A stretch of DNA of 64,000 nucleotides from JANQIO01 sp965229625 (GCA_965229625.1 CBDDJJ010000001.1:2232001-2296000), one strand, 5' to 3'. Shown: positions 27,353 through 37,399, counted from the first letter of the stretch. Numbers and translations: made by a program. Notes: generated by a model from the sequence alone, not told the origin.

Positions 27353-29356
27353 GTGTCCCAGAAAACACAACTCAACCCCAGGCAGGCCGAGGCGGTGGCC
27401 TATATTGACGGTCCCCTGTTGGTGCTGGCCGGTGCCGGCAGCGGCAAGACCAGTGTGATCACGCAGAAAATCGCCTACCTGATCGATCGCTGCGGGATCC
27501 CGGCGCGCAACATCGCCGCGGTGACCTTTACCAACAAGGCAGCCCGCGAGATGCGCGAGCGTGTTGGCAAGCTGGTGTCTGAATCCGCCGGCGAAGGCCT
27601 GGTGGTCAGCACCTTCCACCAACTGGGCCTGAGGGTGCTGAGGGAGGAGCGGCGCGCCTTTGGCCTCAAGGGTGGCTTCTCGATCTTTGACGGCCAGGAC
27701 AGCCAGACGCTGATCAAGGACATCCTGTTGCAGGAACACGGTGCCGAGGGTGACCAGGCGGCCACTATCCAGCACCGCATCTCCCAGTGGAAGAACGACG
27801 GCGTTACCCCGGAACAGGCTGTAGCCACGGCCAGTGGGCCGGCCGATATGCTCTGCGCCCAGGCCTACCTGCGCTATAACCGGGCCCTGCGCGCCTACAA
27901 CGCGCTGGACTTTGACGACCTGATCCTGCTACCGGTGCAGCTGTTCGAGCGCGAGCCGGAGCTACTCGAGAAGTGGCAGAACCGCCTGCGCTACCTGCTG
28001 GTGGACGAATACCAGGACACCAACAGCGCCCAGTACACCCTGGTGCGGCAGCTGGTGGGCGTGACCGGGCGCATGACGGTGGTGGGCGACGACGATCAGT
28101 CCATCTATGCCTGGCGCGGCGCGCGCCCGGAAAACCTGGCGCAGTTGCAGGAAGACTTCCCCGGCCTGAGAGTGGTGAAGCTGGAGCAGAACTATCGCTC
28201 CAGCGGCCGCATCCTCGGCGCTGCCAACCAGCTCATTGCCAACAACGAGCACGTGTTCGAAAAATCCCTGTGGAGTGAGTACGGCCCAGGCGAACAGATT
28301 CGCATCATGCGCTGTGCCGACGAACAGGCCGAGGCTGACCAGGTGGTGGCGGAAATTCTCGATCACCAGCTCCGCAAGCGTACACGGCTCGGTGACTACG
28401 CGGTGCTCTACCGCGGCAATCACCAGTCGCGCCTGCTGGAACTGGCGCTGCAGCAGCAGCAGGTGCCCTACCAGATGAGTGGCGGCCAGTCGTTTTTTGC
28501 TCGCAACGAGGTCAAGGACATCATGGCCTACCTGCGGTTGCTGATAAATGCCGACGACGACAATGCCTTCCTGCGTATTGCCAACGTGCCGCGCCGTAAG
28601 CTGGGCCCCGGCACCCTCGAAGCCCTCGGCAACTACGCCAATACTGCGGGGCTTAGCCTGTCGCGTGCTGCCGCCGGGGTCGGCGGCGACATTCCCGAGG
28701 CGGGGCGCGAACGACTGCGCCAGTTTGTCGGCTGGCTGGACGCCACACGCGGGCGCTGCTTCGGCGGCGACGCCGTCGCCGGCGTACGGCAGATGATTCG
28801 CGATATCGAGTACCGCGACTGGCTGGACAACCTCAGCTCCAGTGAAGAGGTGGCCGAGCGCCGGATGGCCAACGTCGATTTCCTGGTGGACAGCCTGCAG
28901 CGTGTCATGCAGCAGGACCAGGTAGACCTGGATGAAGCCATTGCCCGGCTGGTGCTGCGCGACCTGATGGAACAGCAGGAAGAAGAGAAACAGACCGGCG
29001 ACAGCGTGCAGCTGATGACCCTGCATGCCGCCAAGGGCCTGGAGTTCCCCCACGTCTACATGATCGGCGTGGAGGAAAACCTGCTACCGCATCGCAACAG
29101 CGTCGACGACGGCAACATCGCCGAGGAACGGCGGCTGGCCTATGTGGGCATCACCCGCGCCCGACAGACCCTGACCATGAGCTACGCCGCCAAACGCCGC
29201 CAGTTCGGCGAAACTATCGACTGCGAACCCAGCCGCTTTATCGATGAGCTACCCATCGACGACCTGGTATTCCAGGGCGGCGAGGCTGAGGACAAGACCG
29301 TGGCCCAGGAGCGCGCCAACGAAACCCTCGCAGGACTGAAGGAATTACTCAACTAG
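27353..29356 (+). CDS. rep: ATP-dependent DNA helicase Rep
   Basis: A 667-residue superfamily 1A 3'-5' helicase that helps replication forks pass protein roadblocks. Motif I GAGSGKTSVI, motif II LVDEYQDTN, motif III VVGDDDQSIYAWRGA, motif IV EQNYRSSGRIL and motif VI VGITRARQTL are present. The length and N-terminus (LNPRQAEAVAYIDGPLLVLAGAG) fit Rep better than UvrD, which is longer. The start is a GTG; homology begins at once. A pair of REP-like hairpins follows its stop. Confidence 0.95.
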   Translation: MSQKTQLNPRQAEAVAYIDGPLLVLAGAGSGKTSVITQKIAYLIDRCGIPARNIAAVTFTNKAAREMRERVGKLVSESAGEGLVVSTFHQLGLRVLREERRAFGLKGGFSIFDGQDSQTLIKDILLQEHGAEGDQAATIQHRISQWKNDGVTPEQAVATASGPADMLCAQAYLRYNRALRAYNALDFDDLILLPVQLFEREPELLEKWQNRLRYLLVDEYQDTNSAQYTLVRQLVGVTGRMTVVGDDDQSIYAWRGARPENLAQLQEDFPGLRVVKLEQNYRSSGRILGAANQLIANNEHVFEKSLWSEYGPGEQIRIMRCADEQAEADQVVAEILDHQLRKRTRLGDYAVLYRGNHQSRLLELALQQQQVPYQMSGGQSFFARNEVKDIMAYLRLLINADDDNAFLRIANVPRRKLGPGTLEALGNYANTAGLSLSRAAAGVGGDIPEAGRERLRQFVGWLDATRGRCFGGDAVAGVRQMIRDIEYRDWLDNLSSSEEVAERRMANVDFLVDSLQRVMQQDQVDLDEAIARLVLRDLMEQQEEEKQTGDSVQLMTLHAAKGLEFPHVYMIGVEENLLPHRNSVDDGNIAEERRLAYVGITRARQTLTMSYAAKRRQFGETIDCEPSRFIDELPIDDLVFQGGEAEDKTVAQERANETLAGLKELLN

Positions 29357-29366
29357 AACTCCGCCG

Positions 29367-29434
29367 TCCCCGCGTAGGCGGGGATCTGGTTGCTCCTGAG
29401 TTGAAGATGGCTGGATTCCCGCCTTCGCGGGAAT
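29367..29434. repeat. REP-like hairpin pair after rep
   Basis: Hairpin 1 is TCCCCGC-GTAG-GCGGGGA (29367-29384). Hairpin 2 is ATTCCCGC-CTTC-GCGGGAAT (29415-29434). Both are of the widespread proteobacterial type reading GTCATTCCCGCGAAGGCGGG. They may serve as a bidirectional terminator between convergent rep and the serine hydrolase gene. Confidence 0.85.
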
Positions 29435-29520
29435 GACGGAGATCTCCAGGGGGAACGACGGAGATGTCTGGGGACAATGCCAGCGATCTCAGTGAGAATG
29501 ACGATGCCTGGTCCTCACTG

Positions 29521-31014
29521 CTACTCCAGCCGGTCCGAGTACTGCCCGTGCATCCACATTCGCGTGGCGCGGCCGTTTTCATCCACCTCGAAGCGCACCG
29601 TGTGCAATGGCTCGTCCTTCTTGGAATACACCCGGAAAACGTGGCCTTCCTCATGACGCAGGTCGAGCTTGTAATCCGCCGGCTTGTCGCTGTACAGGGA
29701 AATACCGCTAAGCCCCTTGGAGGTCGCCGCCAGGGCGTAGTTGATCGGCATCTGCTCGCGACCATAGACGCCCTGGTAAGCCACCAGGTCCACAGCCTCT
29801 CCATCGTCTTCGGCAGCCTCTGCTTCCTTGTCAGAATCATCCGCTGCTTTCGCGGCTTTCTCGATGCCCGGCGCCATCAGCGCGACGACCTGCCGCACCA
29901 GGTTGGACGGTGCCACGTCGTTCACGTTCACCATCATCGCCACCGCCACCTTGTCCTGGGGGCGCAGCAGGAAGCTGGTGCGGTAACCGGGACAGTAGCC
30001 GCCGTGCCCGACCCAGACATCATTGCCGACCTTGTTGAGTGAAAAACCCAGGCCCCAGGTGGCTCCGTCCATATCGGGCTCGGCCCACTGCAGGCGCTGC
30101 ATCTCGCGCAGGGTGGTGGCCTTGATGACCTCTTCGCCGCCGTTCTCGCGCAGGCGGAACTGCCACTGGGCAAACCGGGCGAGGTCATTGGCGCTTGACG
30201 CGAAACCCGCTGCGGGTGCAATGCCATTGAGCTTGTAGCGGCCCACCTCCGGACGCTTGCCCTTGCTGTCGGGCAGGCGGTAGCCCGCCGCAAACCGCCT
30301 GCCGTAATCTTCTACCGGCAGCTCGCTGGTGGTCGACTCCATACCGAGGGGTACCAGGATATTGTCACGCACGTAGTCGTGATAGTCGCGGCGCGAAGCA
30401 GCGGCGATCGACTCTCCCGCCAGGCTCATGCCCAGGTTGGAGTACTGAAAACGTTCATAGGGGCGATACAGGGCAGACTGCTCACCGACCCCTTCCTGGA
30501 GGGTGCCCCGGGCGGGGAAGGCCTCGTCCACCCAGTACGGTGTGACGGCCTCACGCGGCAAGCCGGCCACGTGGGACAGGATGTTGCGCAGCGTGACCGG
30601 CTCCTCGGCGTCGGCATGAGGCGGCAGGTCGTACCAGGGCAGCAGCTCATCCAGCGGCGCATCGAGGTCGAGCTTGCCGGCGTCACGCAGCTGCATCACG
30701 CCGATACTGGTGAACAGCTTTGATACCGAGCAGACGCTGAAGGCAGTGTCGGGTGTCGCCGGTACCTTGCCGCGCAGCCGCGCGTAACCAAAGCCTTCTG
30801 CCCACACAGTCTCCTGGTCAGACACCACCGAAATCGCGGCGCCGGGCACGCGGTCGTATGCAAGCCGGTTCTCCAGCCAGGCCTTGGCGAGGAAAATGCC
30901 GGCCTGCACATCCCGGTGATCAGCGACAGCGTCCGCCACTGCGTGGTGTGGAGCGCCCATGCTGCACAACGAAAAAACGGCGAGGCTGACACAGCCCCGA
31001 ATCCAGGTCCTCAT
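29521..31014 (-). CDS. Secreted serine hydrolase of the beta-lactamase (class C/PBP-like) family
   Basis: A 497-residue exported protein with a signal peptide of about 27 residues. The catalytic S-x-x-K is S96-V-S-K99 in AFSVCSVSKLFTSIGVMQLRDAG, and the Y-x-N motif is in RFQYSNLGMSLAGESIA. A third motif of HxG type appears as VGHGGYCPGYRTSFLL. The last about 100 residues form an extra C-terminal domain. The family includes esterases, peptidases and beta-lactamases, so antibiotic resistance should not be assumed. It is convergent with rep. Confidence 0.87.
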   Translation of the reverse strand: MRTWIRGCVSLAVFSLCSMGAPHHAVADAVADHRDVQAGIFLAKAWLENRLAYDRVPGAAISVVSDQETVWAEGFGYARLRGKVPATPDTAFSVCSVSKLFTSIGVMQLRDAGKLDLDAPLDELLPWYDLPPHADAEEPVTLRNILSHVAGLPREAVTPYWVDEAFPARGTLQEGVGEQSALYRPYERFQYSNLGMSLAGESIAAASRRDYHDYVRDNILVPLGMESTTSELPVEDYGRRFAAGYRLPDSKGKRPEVGRYKLNGIAPAAGFASSANDLARFAQWQFRLRENGGEEVIKATTLREMQRLQWAEPDMDGATWGLGFSLNKVGNDVWVGHGGYCPGYRTSFLLRPQDKVAVAMMVNVNDVAPSNLVRQVVALMAPGIEKAAKAADDSDKEAEAAEDDGEAVDLVAYQGVYGREQMPINYALAATSKGLSGISLYSDKPADYKLDLRHEEGHVFRVYSKKDEPLHTVRFEVDENGRATRMWMHGQYSDRLE

Positions 31015-31065
31015 AGCTAACTCTCCTGTAATAACGCCTACTAGCTTAGCCTACTGAGGCACGCA

Positions 31066-34000
31066 TCAGGCTATCTCACGAGCCGGCCCGCCCTTGAGGC
31101 GTTCGCGCAGCCCCTGCACGATGCTGTAGAAGGCGGGAATGAACAGGGTGCCCACCAGCAGCGCCGCCAGCATGCCGCCAAACACCGTGTAGCCGAGGGA
31201 GCGCTGCCCGTACATACCGGCGCCGGAAGCAATCACCAGCGGCACGATGCCGAGGATGAACGACACGGCGGTCATGCACACGGCCCGGAAACGAAGCCTG
31301 GCTGCCTTCCGCGCCGCTTCGGCAATATCCTCGCCCTTCTGCTCCCGCTGCCGGCGGGCGAACTCGACAATAAGGATGGCGTTCTTGGCCGCCATGCCGA
31401 TCAACAACACCAGGCCAATCTGCGCATACAGGTTCAACGCCGTACCGGTCAGTATGAGGCCGGCAATGGCGCCACCCATGGCCATGGGAACCACGAGGAT
31501 GATGGCAAAGGGAATGGAGAAACTCTCGTACTGCGCCACCAGGAACAGGTAGATGAATACCACGGCCAGCAGGAAGGCCACGGGCGCCTGGCCGGAGGCC
31601 TGCTTTTCCTGGTAGGCCGAGCCCGTCCATTCGTAGCGATACCCCGGCGCCAGGTTGTCCGCCGCCAGGGCTTCAAAGTTGGCAATGGCATCTCCCGAAC
31701 TGACGCCCTCGGCGGGCCCGCCGCGGATGGTAGCGGAGCGGAACAGGTTGTAGCGTTCCGCCACGTCCGGGCCGAGTATCGGCCGGGTGGTGGCCAGTGT
31801 ACTCAGGGGCACCATCTCGCCCCGCCTTGAGCGCACGTAATAGAGCTCCAGGTCGTCGAGGTCCGAGCGATACTGGGAGTCCGCCTGCATGATGACCTTG
31901 TAGGTCTTGCCGAAACGGTTGAAGTCGTTGATATACAGCGAGCCCATCTGTGCCTGCAGGGTGTCGAATATCTCATCCAGTGGCACCCCCAGGTTCTTTG
32001 CCTTCACCCGGTCGATGTCGATGAAATACTGCGGTACGTTGGCGCGGTAGGTGCTGAACACGCCCCGCAGCCTGCGCTGCTGGTTGCCATTCACCACCAT
32101 GATATTGACCATTTCGTTGAGCTCGGAGGCAGGCCGACCGAGGGTGTCCTGTAGCACGAACTCGAGGCCGCCGACCGAGCCCATGCCCGGTACCGCCGGT
32201 GGAGTGATAGCGAACACCTGCGCCTCGGGAATGGTCTGGAAGGCCAGGCCATTGATGCGGTCGGCAATGCTGAACACCTGGTTGGCGACACCGGACCGGT
32301 CGTCCCAGTGTGTGAGCACCACGAACATGGTGCCGGCGTTGCTCTGCAGGGAGCCGTTGAGAACCGAGTAACCGGTAATCGCAGTGATGGAATCGATCCG
32401 CGTGTCCTGCTTCATCAGCTCTGTCAGTTTGCCCATGGCGGCTTCCGTGCGGTTGAACGACGCCGCATCGGGAAGCTGCAGGCTCACCAGCATCAGGCCC
32501 TTGTCCTCGTCGGGTACGAAGCTGGTGGGCGTCGATATCGCGCCCAGCACCAGGCCGCCGACTACCAGGCCATAGACCACCACCACAATCGCCAGCTTTC
32601 GCAGCAGCCAGCTGACGCCGCTGTCGTAGCGCGCCGTGAGGCCGTTGAAGCCGCGCGTGAAGGCGGCAAACCAGCGCGTTTCCTGACGCGGCCCCGACTT
32701 CAGCAGCAGGCTGCACAGCGCGGGACTCAGGGTCAGTGCGTTGACCGAGGAAAACACCACGGCCACACAGATGGTCACGGCGAACTGCCGATACATGACA
32801 CCGGTAATCCCCGGCAGCATGGCTACCGGCACGAATACGGCCAGCAGTACCAGGGTGGTGGCGATCACAGCGCCACCGACTTCCTGCATGGTGATGGAGG
32901 CGGCTTCCCGGGGCGTCATGTTGGGATCATCGCGCAGGTGGCGGTCGCAGTTCTCGACCACCAGGATGCCGTCGTCCACCACGATGCCGATCGCAAGAAT
33001 CAGGCCGAACAGGGTCACGGTGTTGATCGACATACCGATCAGTTCCATCACCGCGAAGGTGGCCACCAGCGATACCGGAATGGCGATGGCCGGCACCAGC
33101 GTGGTGCGCCAGTTGCCGAGGAAGATAAAGGTCACCAGGATGACCAGCGCAATCGCCTCGAACAGCGATTCGGTCACCTGCTTGATGGCGGTGGAGACGT
33201 AGCGCGTAGTGTCGTAGCTGACGCGATACTCCAGGTCATCCGGGAAGAACGCCGCCAGCCGCTCCAACTCCTCATCCACTTTGGCACCGGCTGACAGGGC
33301 GTTGGCACCCGGCTGCGTATAGAAGGCCATGTTCACGGCCGGCGTACCGTCAAACTTGCCGGAGAACGCGTAGTCCGCCTGCCCGAGTTCCACCCGTGCC
33401 ACGTCGCGCAGATAGAGGGCCGAGCCATCCGGGTTGGCCCGCAGCACGATGTTGCCGAACTCTTCCGCCTGCTCCAGGCGACCCTTGGTCTGCAGCGTAT
33501 ACTCGGTTTGCAACTTGCCAGCGAAGGGTGGCGAGCCCACTTTGCCGGCCGCCACCTGTACGTTTTGCTCCTCCAGCGCGGTCAACACGTCGCCGGTGGT
33601 GACCGAGAGCTGCGCCATCTGGTTGGGGTCCAGCCACAGACGCATGGAGTACTCGGCCTCGCCAAGAATCTCGGCGGAGGAGATCCCGTCGATACGGGCC
33701 AGGCTGCTCTGCACATTGATGGCGGCGTAGTTCGACAGGAACTTGTAGTCATAGGTGCCGCCGGGCGAGAAGAAGCTCACTACCTTGAGAATGTCCGGCG
33801 ACTGTTCCTCGACAGTCAGGCCCTGGTCGCGCACTTCAGCCGGTAGCTGCGGCTCGGCGAGCTTAACCCGGTTCTGTACCCTGACCAGCGCCATGTCGGA
33901 ATCGCTGCCCACCTTGAAGGTGACGGTCAGCCGGTAGCTACCGTCGTTGGCGCTCTTGGAGGACATGTAAATCATGTCCTGGACACCGTTGATGGCATCC

Positions 34001-34203
34001 TCGATCGGGGTGGCGACGGTCTCCTCCACCACTTCGGCGGAAGCGCCCGGGTAGGCGCCAATCACCTGGATGGAGGGCGGTGCAATATTCGGGTACTCGG
34101 CGACCGGCAGGATTCGCAGTGCGATGACGCCGGCCAGCGTCATCACGATCGCCACCACGATGGCGAACTTGGGCCGGTCGATAAAGAACTGGCTGAACAT
34201 CAA
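31066..34203 (-). CDS. RND multidrug efflux permease (HAE1, AcrB/MexF-like)
   Basis: A 1045-residue proton-driven inner-membrane pump. It starts MMFSQFFIDRPKFAIVVAIVMTLAG, and has GAYPGASAEVVEETVATPIE after the first helix. The proton-relay aspartate pair is in GIVVDDGILVVENCDRH within helix 4. A second helix bundle lies near residues 870-1020. Full length and intact. It overlaps the upstream adaptor gene by 4 bases. No outer-membrane channel or local regulator is encoded next to it, so it presumably uses a shared TolC-type channel. Confidence 0.95.
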   Translation of the reverse strand: MMFSQFFIDRPKFAIVVAIVMTLAGVIALRILPVAEYPNIAPPSIQVIGAYPGASAEVVEETVATPIEDAINGVQDMIYMSSKSANDGSYRLTVTFKVGSDSDMALVRVQNRVKLAEPQLPAEVRDQGLTVEEQSPDILKVVSFFSPGGTYDYKFLSNYAAINVQSSLARIDGISSAEILGEAEYSMRLWLDPNQMAQLSVTTGDVLTALEEQNVQVAAGKVGSPPFAGKLQTEYTLQTKGRLEQAEEFGNIVLRANPDGSALYLRDVARVELGQADYAFSGKFDGTPAVNMAFYTQPGANALSAGAKVDEELERLAAFFPDDLEYRVSYDTTRYVSTAIKQVTESLFEAIALVILVTFIFLGNWRTTLVPAIAIPVSLVATFAVMELIGMSINTVTLFGLILAIGIVVDDGILVVENCDRHLRDDPNMTPREAASITMQEVGGAVIATTLVLLAVFVPVAMLPGITGVMYRQFAVTICVAVVFSSVNALTLSPALCSLLLKSGPRQETRWFAAFTRGFNGLTARYDSGVSWLLRKLAIVVVVYGLVVGGLVLGAISTPTSFVPDEDKGLMLVSLQLPDAASFNRTEAAMGKLTELMKQDTRIDSITAITGYSVLNGSLQSNAGTMFVVLTHWDDRSGVANQVFSIADRINGLAFQTIPEAQVFAITPPAVPGMGSVGGLEFVLQDTLGRPASELNEMVNIMVVNGNQQRRLRGVFSTYRANVPQYFIDIDRVKAKNLGVPLDEIFDTLQAQMGSLYINDFNRFGKTYKVIMQADSQYRSDLDDLELYYVRSRRGEMVPLSTLATTRPILGPDVAERYNLFRSATIRGGPAEGVSSGDAIANFEALAADNLAPGYRYEWTGSAYQEKQASGQAPVAFLLAVVFIYLFLVAQYESFSIPFAIILVVPMAMGGAIAGLILTGTALNLYAQIGLVLLIGMAAKNAILIVEFARRQREQKGEDIAEAARKAARLRFRAVCMTAVSFILGIVPLVIASGAGMYGQRSLGYTVFGGMLAALLVGTLFIPAFYSIVQGLRERLKGGPAREIA

Positions 34204-35321
34204 GCTTCGGAGGGCGGCAGCTGACGAATGCGCACCGGTTGCCCCGGGCGCACCTGCTGCAGGCCGCGAACGATGACCTGCTCGCCTTCATCCACCCCCT
34301 GCAACACCACGATTTTGTCCTCAACCCGTTCATCCAGCACCACGTTGCGGCGCTGCACGGTACTGCCCTCCACCACCAGCACAAAGCTGCCCTGCTGGTC
34401 AGCCTGCACCGCCGCCTGCGGCACAAACAGGGCCTCGGAGAGCTCCTCGCGCACAATCTCGACGCGCACGTACTGGCCGGGCACCAACAGGCCATAGGGG
34501 TTGGGAATCACCGCGCGGGATTCCAGCGTACCGGTATCTTCAGAGATGCGATTCGAGAAGTAGTCGATGCGGCCAATCTCCGGGTAATACACTTCATTGC
34601 GCAGCTCCAGCCGCACCACCAGGTCACTGAGATCGACATCGTTGAGATTGCGTGAGCCCGGCTGCCCCATGCGCTGGACGATTACCTCCACAAAGGTGGC
34701 CTCCGACAGTTGGAACAGGGCATGGATGGGATCGACACTGACCAGCGTGGTGAGCACCCCGGTATTGGGGCCGACCAGATCGCCGGTAGTATGCGTACTG
34801 CGGCCGATTCGACCGGCAATAGGCGCCCGGATGGTGGTGTAGCCCAGATTGACCTCGGCAGTCTTCAAGGCGGCCTCCGCTTCGGCGACGCTGGCGTCAG
34901 CTTCCAGCTTGGCGGCCTGCAGCCGATCCATTTCGGATTCCGAGATATTACCGTCCGGCACCAGGGTCTCCCCGCGCCGGAAGTTCTGCTCGGCATTTAC
35001 CTGGGTAGCGCGGGCGCGGGCAAGCCCCGCCCTGGCACGGGCCACCTCGGCCTCGAACACGGCGGGATCAATTTCATACAGTACCTCGCCTGCCTCGACG
35101 AACTGGCCCTCGGTGAACGTACGGGCTTTGAGGTAGCCCGTGACCTGGGCTTCGATGGACACATCGTCGATCGCCTGCAGGCGGCCAACGAAGGACGACT
35201 TGGGCTGGTAAGGGTCCAGTACGACCTCGTCGACGACCACTTCCACGGGCGGTCGCGGCGGCGGCTCCTGGGTGCAGGCCGCAAGCAGCGCGACTGCTAT
35301 GGTGATGCTGAACCTGGTCAA
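34200..35321 (-). CDS. RND efflux periplasmic adaptor lipoprotein (AcrA/MexE-like)
   Basis: A 373-residue membrane-fusion protein. The signal ends in a lipobox (ALLAACTQEPP, Cys16), so it is lipid-anchored. The lipoyl half-motifs and alpha-hairpin follow (YLKARTFTEGQFVEAGEVLYEIDP, then a coiled coil at about 95-165, then GYTTIRAPIAGRIGRSTHTTGDLVG). Beta-barrel and membrane-proximal domains complete it. It is the partner of the RND permease that overlaps its stop (ATGA). Confidence 0.94.
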   Translation of the reverse strand: MTRFSITIAVALLAACTQEPPPRPPVEVVVDEVVLDPYQPKSSFVGRLQAIDDVSIEAQVTGYLKARTFTEGQFVEAGEVLYEIDPAVFEAEVARARAGLARARATQVNAEQNFRRGETLVPDGNISESEMDRLQAAKLEADASVAEAEAALKTAEVNLGYTTIRAPIAGRIGRSTHTTGDLVGPNTGVLTTLVSVDPIHALFQLSEATFVEVIVQRMGQPGSRNLNDVDLSDLVVRLELRNEVYYPEIGRIDYFSNRISEDTGTLESRAVIPNPYGLLVPGQYVRVEIVREELSEALFVPQAAVQADQQGSFVLVVEGSTVQRRNVVLDERVEDKIVVLQGVDEGEQVIVRGLQQVRPGQPVRIRQLPPSEA

Positions 35322-35407
35322 GTCCTTTCCCCGTCTCAGTTTTTTAAGTGCCCTGACTTTAGCAAAGCAGCACTGACAGCGCAGACTTCCGCTGGTCGGT
35401 CAGGCAT

Positions 35408-35431
35408 AAAAAAGGCCGCGAAAGAGCGGCC
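35408..35431 (-). terminator. Rho-independent terminator after cytochrome c5
   Basis: Stem GGCCGC / GCGGCC with a 6-base loop. On the minus strand it is followed by six T residues; A residues on the other side could make it work both ways. Confidence 0.85.
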
Positions 35432-35453
35432 TTTTTCGACATGATGCTATGCC

Positions 35454-35879
35454 TTATTGGCTGCCATCGACCATGTAATCGACCGCTGCAAGGATTTCCT
35501 CGTCGGAACAGGCCATGCAGCCACCGCGGGCAATCATGCCGGTACCGGCGACACCGTTGAGGCCGCTGTCATGCAGGACATCGCGACCCTTGGCGATGCG
35601 GTCTGCCCAGGCGGCCACATCACCCAGCTTCGGTGCGCCACCGGCGCCCGTGGAATGACAGGCCATGCAGGCTGCATTGTATACATCCTCGCCAGAGCGC
35701 GGCCCGGAGGCGGCGGCCACTGTGGCGGTGGCGCAGCTGCTGTCGCCAGCCATGCAGACTTCACCGTGTGGCTTGATACGCTCGATGATGGCAGCGCGCT
35801 GTTCGTCAGTCTTGGCGAAAGCCGCCAGTGACACCGCTGCAGCAATCAAAATAACCAGTGTTTTCAATGACTTGGTCAT
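35454..35879 (-). CDS. Cytochrome c5 family protein
   Basis: A 141-residue exported monoheme cytochrome. Signal peptide at residues 1-22. Heme attachment CMACH in NAACMACHSTGAGGAPKLGD; the axial Met is probably in GTGMIARGGCMACSDEEI, where the second Cys pair is the disulfide typical of c5. The ATG at 35879 is chosen because it gives a proper signal peptide; the open frame upstream adds 86 residues unlike the family. A cytochrome c5 gene also lies near rep in Pseudomonas. Role: periplasmic electron carrier. Confidence 0.9.
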   Translation of the reverse strand: MTKSLKTLVILIAAAVSLAAFAKTDEQRAAIIERIKPHGEVCMAGDSSCATATVAAASGPRSGEDVYNAACMACHSTGAGGAPKLGDVAAWADRIAKGRDVLHDSGLNGVAGTGMIARGGCMACSDEEILAAVDYMVDGSQ

Positions 35880-36020
35880 AAATCCCTCAGATGGAACGTC
35901 CCGATGGACGCGAATTATAGCGGCTTCACCGCCGCGCGGAAACTCGCCGGGCTTCCAATCGCCGCCCAGCCTGCCTAACATCCCTGCTCCGTTCTTTTTC
36001 CACCTCACCGAGGACACGCC

Positions 36021-36647
36021 ATGAAGCTGTACACCTACGATGTTGCCCCCAACCCAATGCGCCTGAACCTGTTCCTGAAGTACAAGGGCATCGACATCGA
36101 TACCCAGCAGGTAGACCTCGGCAGCCTGGAGCAACACAGCGACGAGTACGGCGCCATCAACCCCGCTCGCACCGTGCCCGCCCTGGTGCTGGATGGCGGC
36201 GAGCTACTCACCGAGGTGATTGGCCAGTGTGTTTACCTGGAAGCCCTGTATCCGGAGAAGCCGCTGATGGGCGGCACCCCGCTGGAGCAGGCTGAAGTGA
36301 TTAGCTGGGACCACAAGATCTTCCTGCAGGGCATGGCGGCGATTGCCGACATCTTCCGCAACGGCCACCCGGCCTTCAAGGACCGGGCCATGCCGGGCCC
36401 GCTGAAGCTGCCGCAGATTCCCGAGTTGTGTGAACGCGGCAAGCTGCGCCTGGAGGCCTTCTGGCCGATGATCGAGGAGCAGCTCGGCAAGCACCCGTGG
36501 ATTGCCGGCGACAGCTTCTCCTTTGCGGATATCGACCTCTACTGCCTGGTGCAGTTTGCCGGCTGGATCAAGGAGGGGATTCCGGAGGAGTGCAGCAACA
36601 CCCAGGCCTGGTACCAGCGCGCCGAAGCGCAACTGGCTGACGGCTAA
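36021..36647 (+). CDS. Glutathione S-transferase family protein
   Basis: A 208-residue soluble protein. The N-terminal thioredoxin-like domain (residues 1-80) has MKLYTYDVAPNPMRLNLFLKYKGIDID and the conserved cis-Pro region NPARTVPALVLDGGELLTEVIGQCVYLE. The helical C-terminal domain follows (GDSFSFADIDLYCLVQFA). It is divergent from the cytochrome c5 gene. The substrate is unknown. Confidence 0.9.
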   Translation: MKLYTYDVAPNPMRLNLFLKYKGIDIDTQQVDLGSLEQHSDEYGAINPARTVPALVLDGGELLTEVIGQCVYLEALYPEKPLMGGTPLEQAEVISWDHKIFLQGMAAIADIFRNGHPAFKDRAMPGPLKLPQIPELCERGKLRLEAFWPMIEEQLGKHPWIAGDSFSFADIDLYCLVQFAGWIKEGIPEECSNTQAWYQRAEAQLADG

Positions 36648-36661
36648 CTCCAGCCGAACAG

Positions 36662-37399
36662 CTAGCGGGACAGCTCCCGCTCCACCTCGCGCAGCATGTC
36701 CGCGTGCACCGACTGGTAGTGCCGGCCTGACAAGCGGGCATGCTCGCGAACCCCTTCCAGCACCGTGCGCGCCTCGTCGCCACGGCCCTCGGCCCGCAGC
36801 AACACGGCGTAGTGAAAACCGGCATCGGGCCCCGGGTAGTACCCCGTCAACGCCTCGTATTCATGCAGGGCGCCAGCCACGTCGCCCAGCTTCTCAGTCG
36901 CGCGCGCATACAACAGGTGTGATTCCGCATCACGATGGTCCGGGTTGTGCTCGGCCAGCTCGTCCAGCGTGCCCCGCGCCTCCTGGTAGCGCCCCAGCTC
37001 AAACTGTGCGCTCGCCAGGCGCTGCAGAATATGTGGATCGTAGCGATGCACCCCCTGCAGGCTCTGCTCGTACAGCGACACCGCCTCCCGGTGTTTGCCC
37101 TCCGCCATCAGCTCGTCGGCCAGCCGAAAACTGTTCTCCACACTCTGGGTACGAGCGTAGTTCTCCGCCGCCGTCCTGACCTCCGCATTAGGGTCGAGAA
37201 TTTTCTTCACCTTGCGCCGCGCACTGCGCCCGCGACGACTCCCGAACAGGTCCGGCAGCACTTCCATGACCAGATAGGCCAGGCTACCCGCCACCGGCAG
37301 CATCAACACAATCCAGATCCACCGGGTATCCCGCCCGGTGCGCACGACATGAATCACAAAGGCCACCTGGATCAGGACGGAGATGATAAGCAATGGCAT
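36662..37399 (-). CDS. Membrane-anchored TPR protein
   Basis: A 245-residue protein. Two N-terminal helices (residues about 3-20 and 27-47) resemble the PLDc_N-type hairpin seen in phospholipase D-like and related proteins (WIWIVLMLPVAGSLAYLVMEVLPDL). Basic residues follow, then four or so TPR units (for example HREAVSLYEQSLQGVHRYDPHILQRLASAQFELGRYQEARGTL-type spacing). Probably a cytoplasm-facing scaffold. The function is unknown. It is convergent with the GST gene. Confidence 0.8.
   Translation of the reverse strand: MPLLIISVLIQVAFVIHVVRTGRDTRWIWIVLMLPVAGSLAYLVMEVLPDLFGSRRGRSARRKVKKILDPNAEVRTAAENYARTQSVENSFRLADELMAEGKHREAVSLYEQSLQGVHRYDPHILQRLASAQFELGRYQEARGTLDELAEHNPDHRDAESHLLYARATEKLGDVAGALHEYEALTGYYPGPDAGFHYAVLLRAEGRGDEARTVLEGVREHARLSGRHYQSVHADMLREVERELSR

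Noticed and set aside
27962..29053. Minus-strand open frame opposite rep
   Set aside because: It is the shadow of the helicase; the helicase motifs are unambiguous.
29521..31014. Antibiotic-resistance beta-lactamase
   Set aside because: SxxK and YxN show only the broad serine-hydrolase family, and an extra C-terminal domain is present.
32308..33294. Plus-strand open frame inside the RND permease gene
   Set aside because: It is antisense to a fully conserved pump gene, and His/Gln/Gly-rich.
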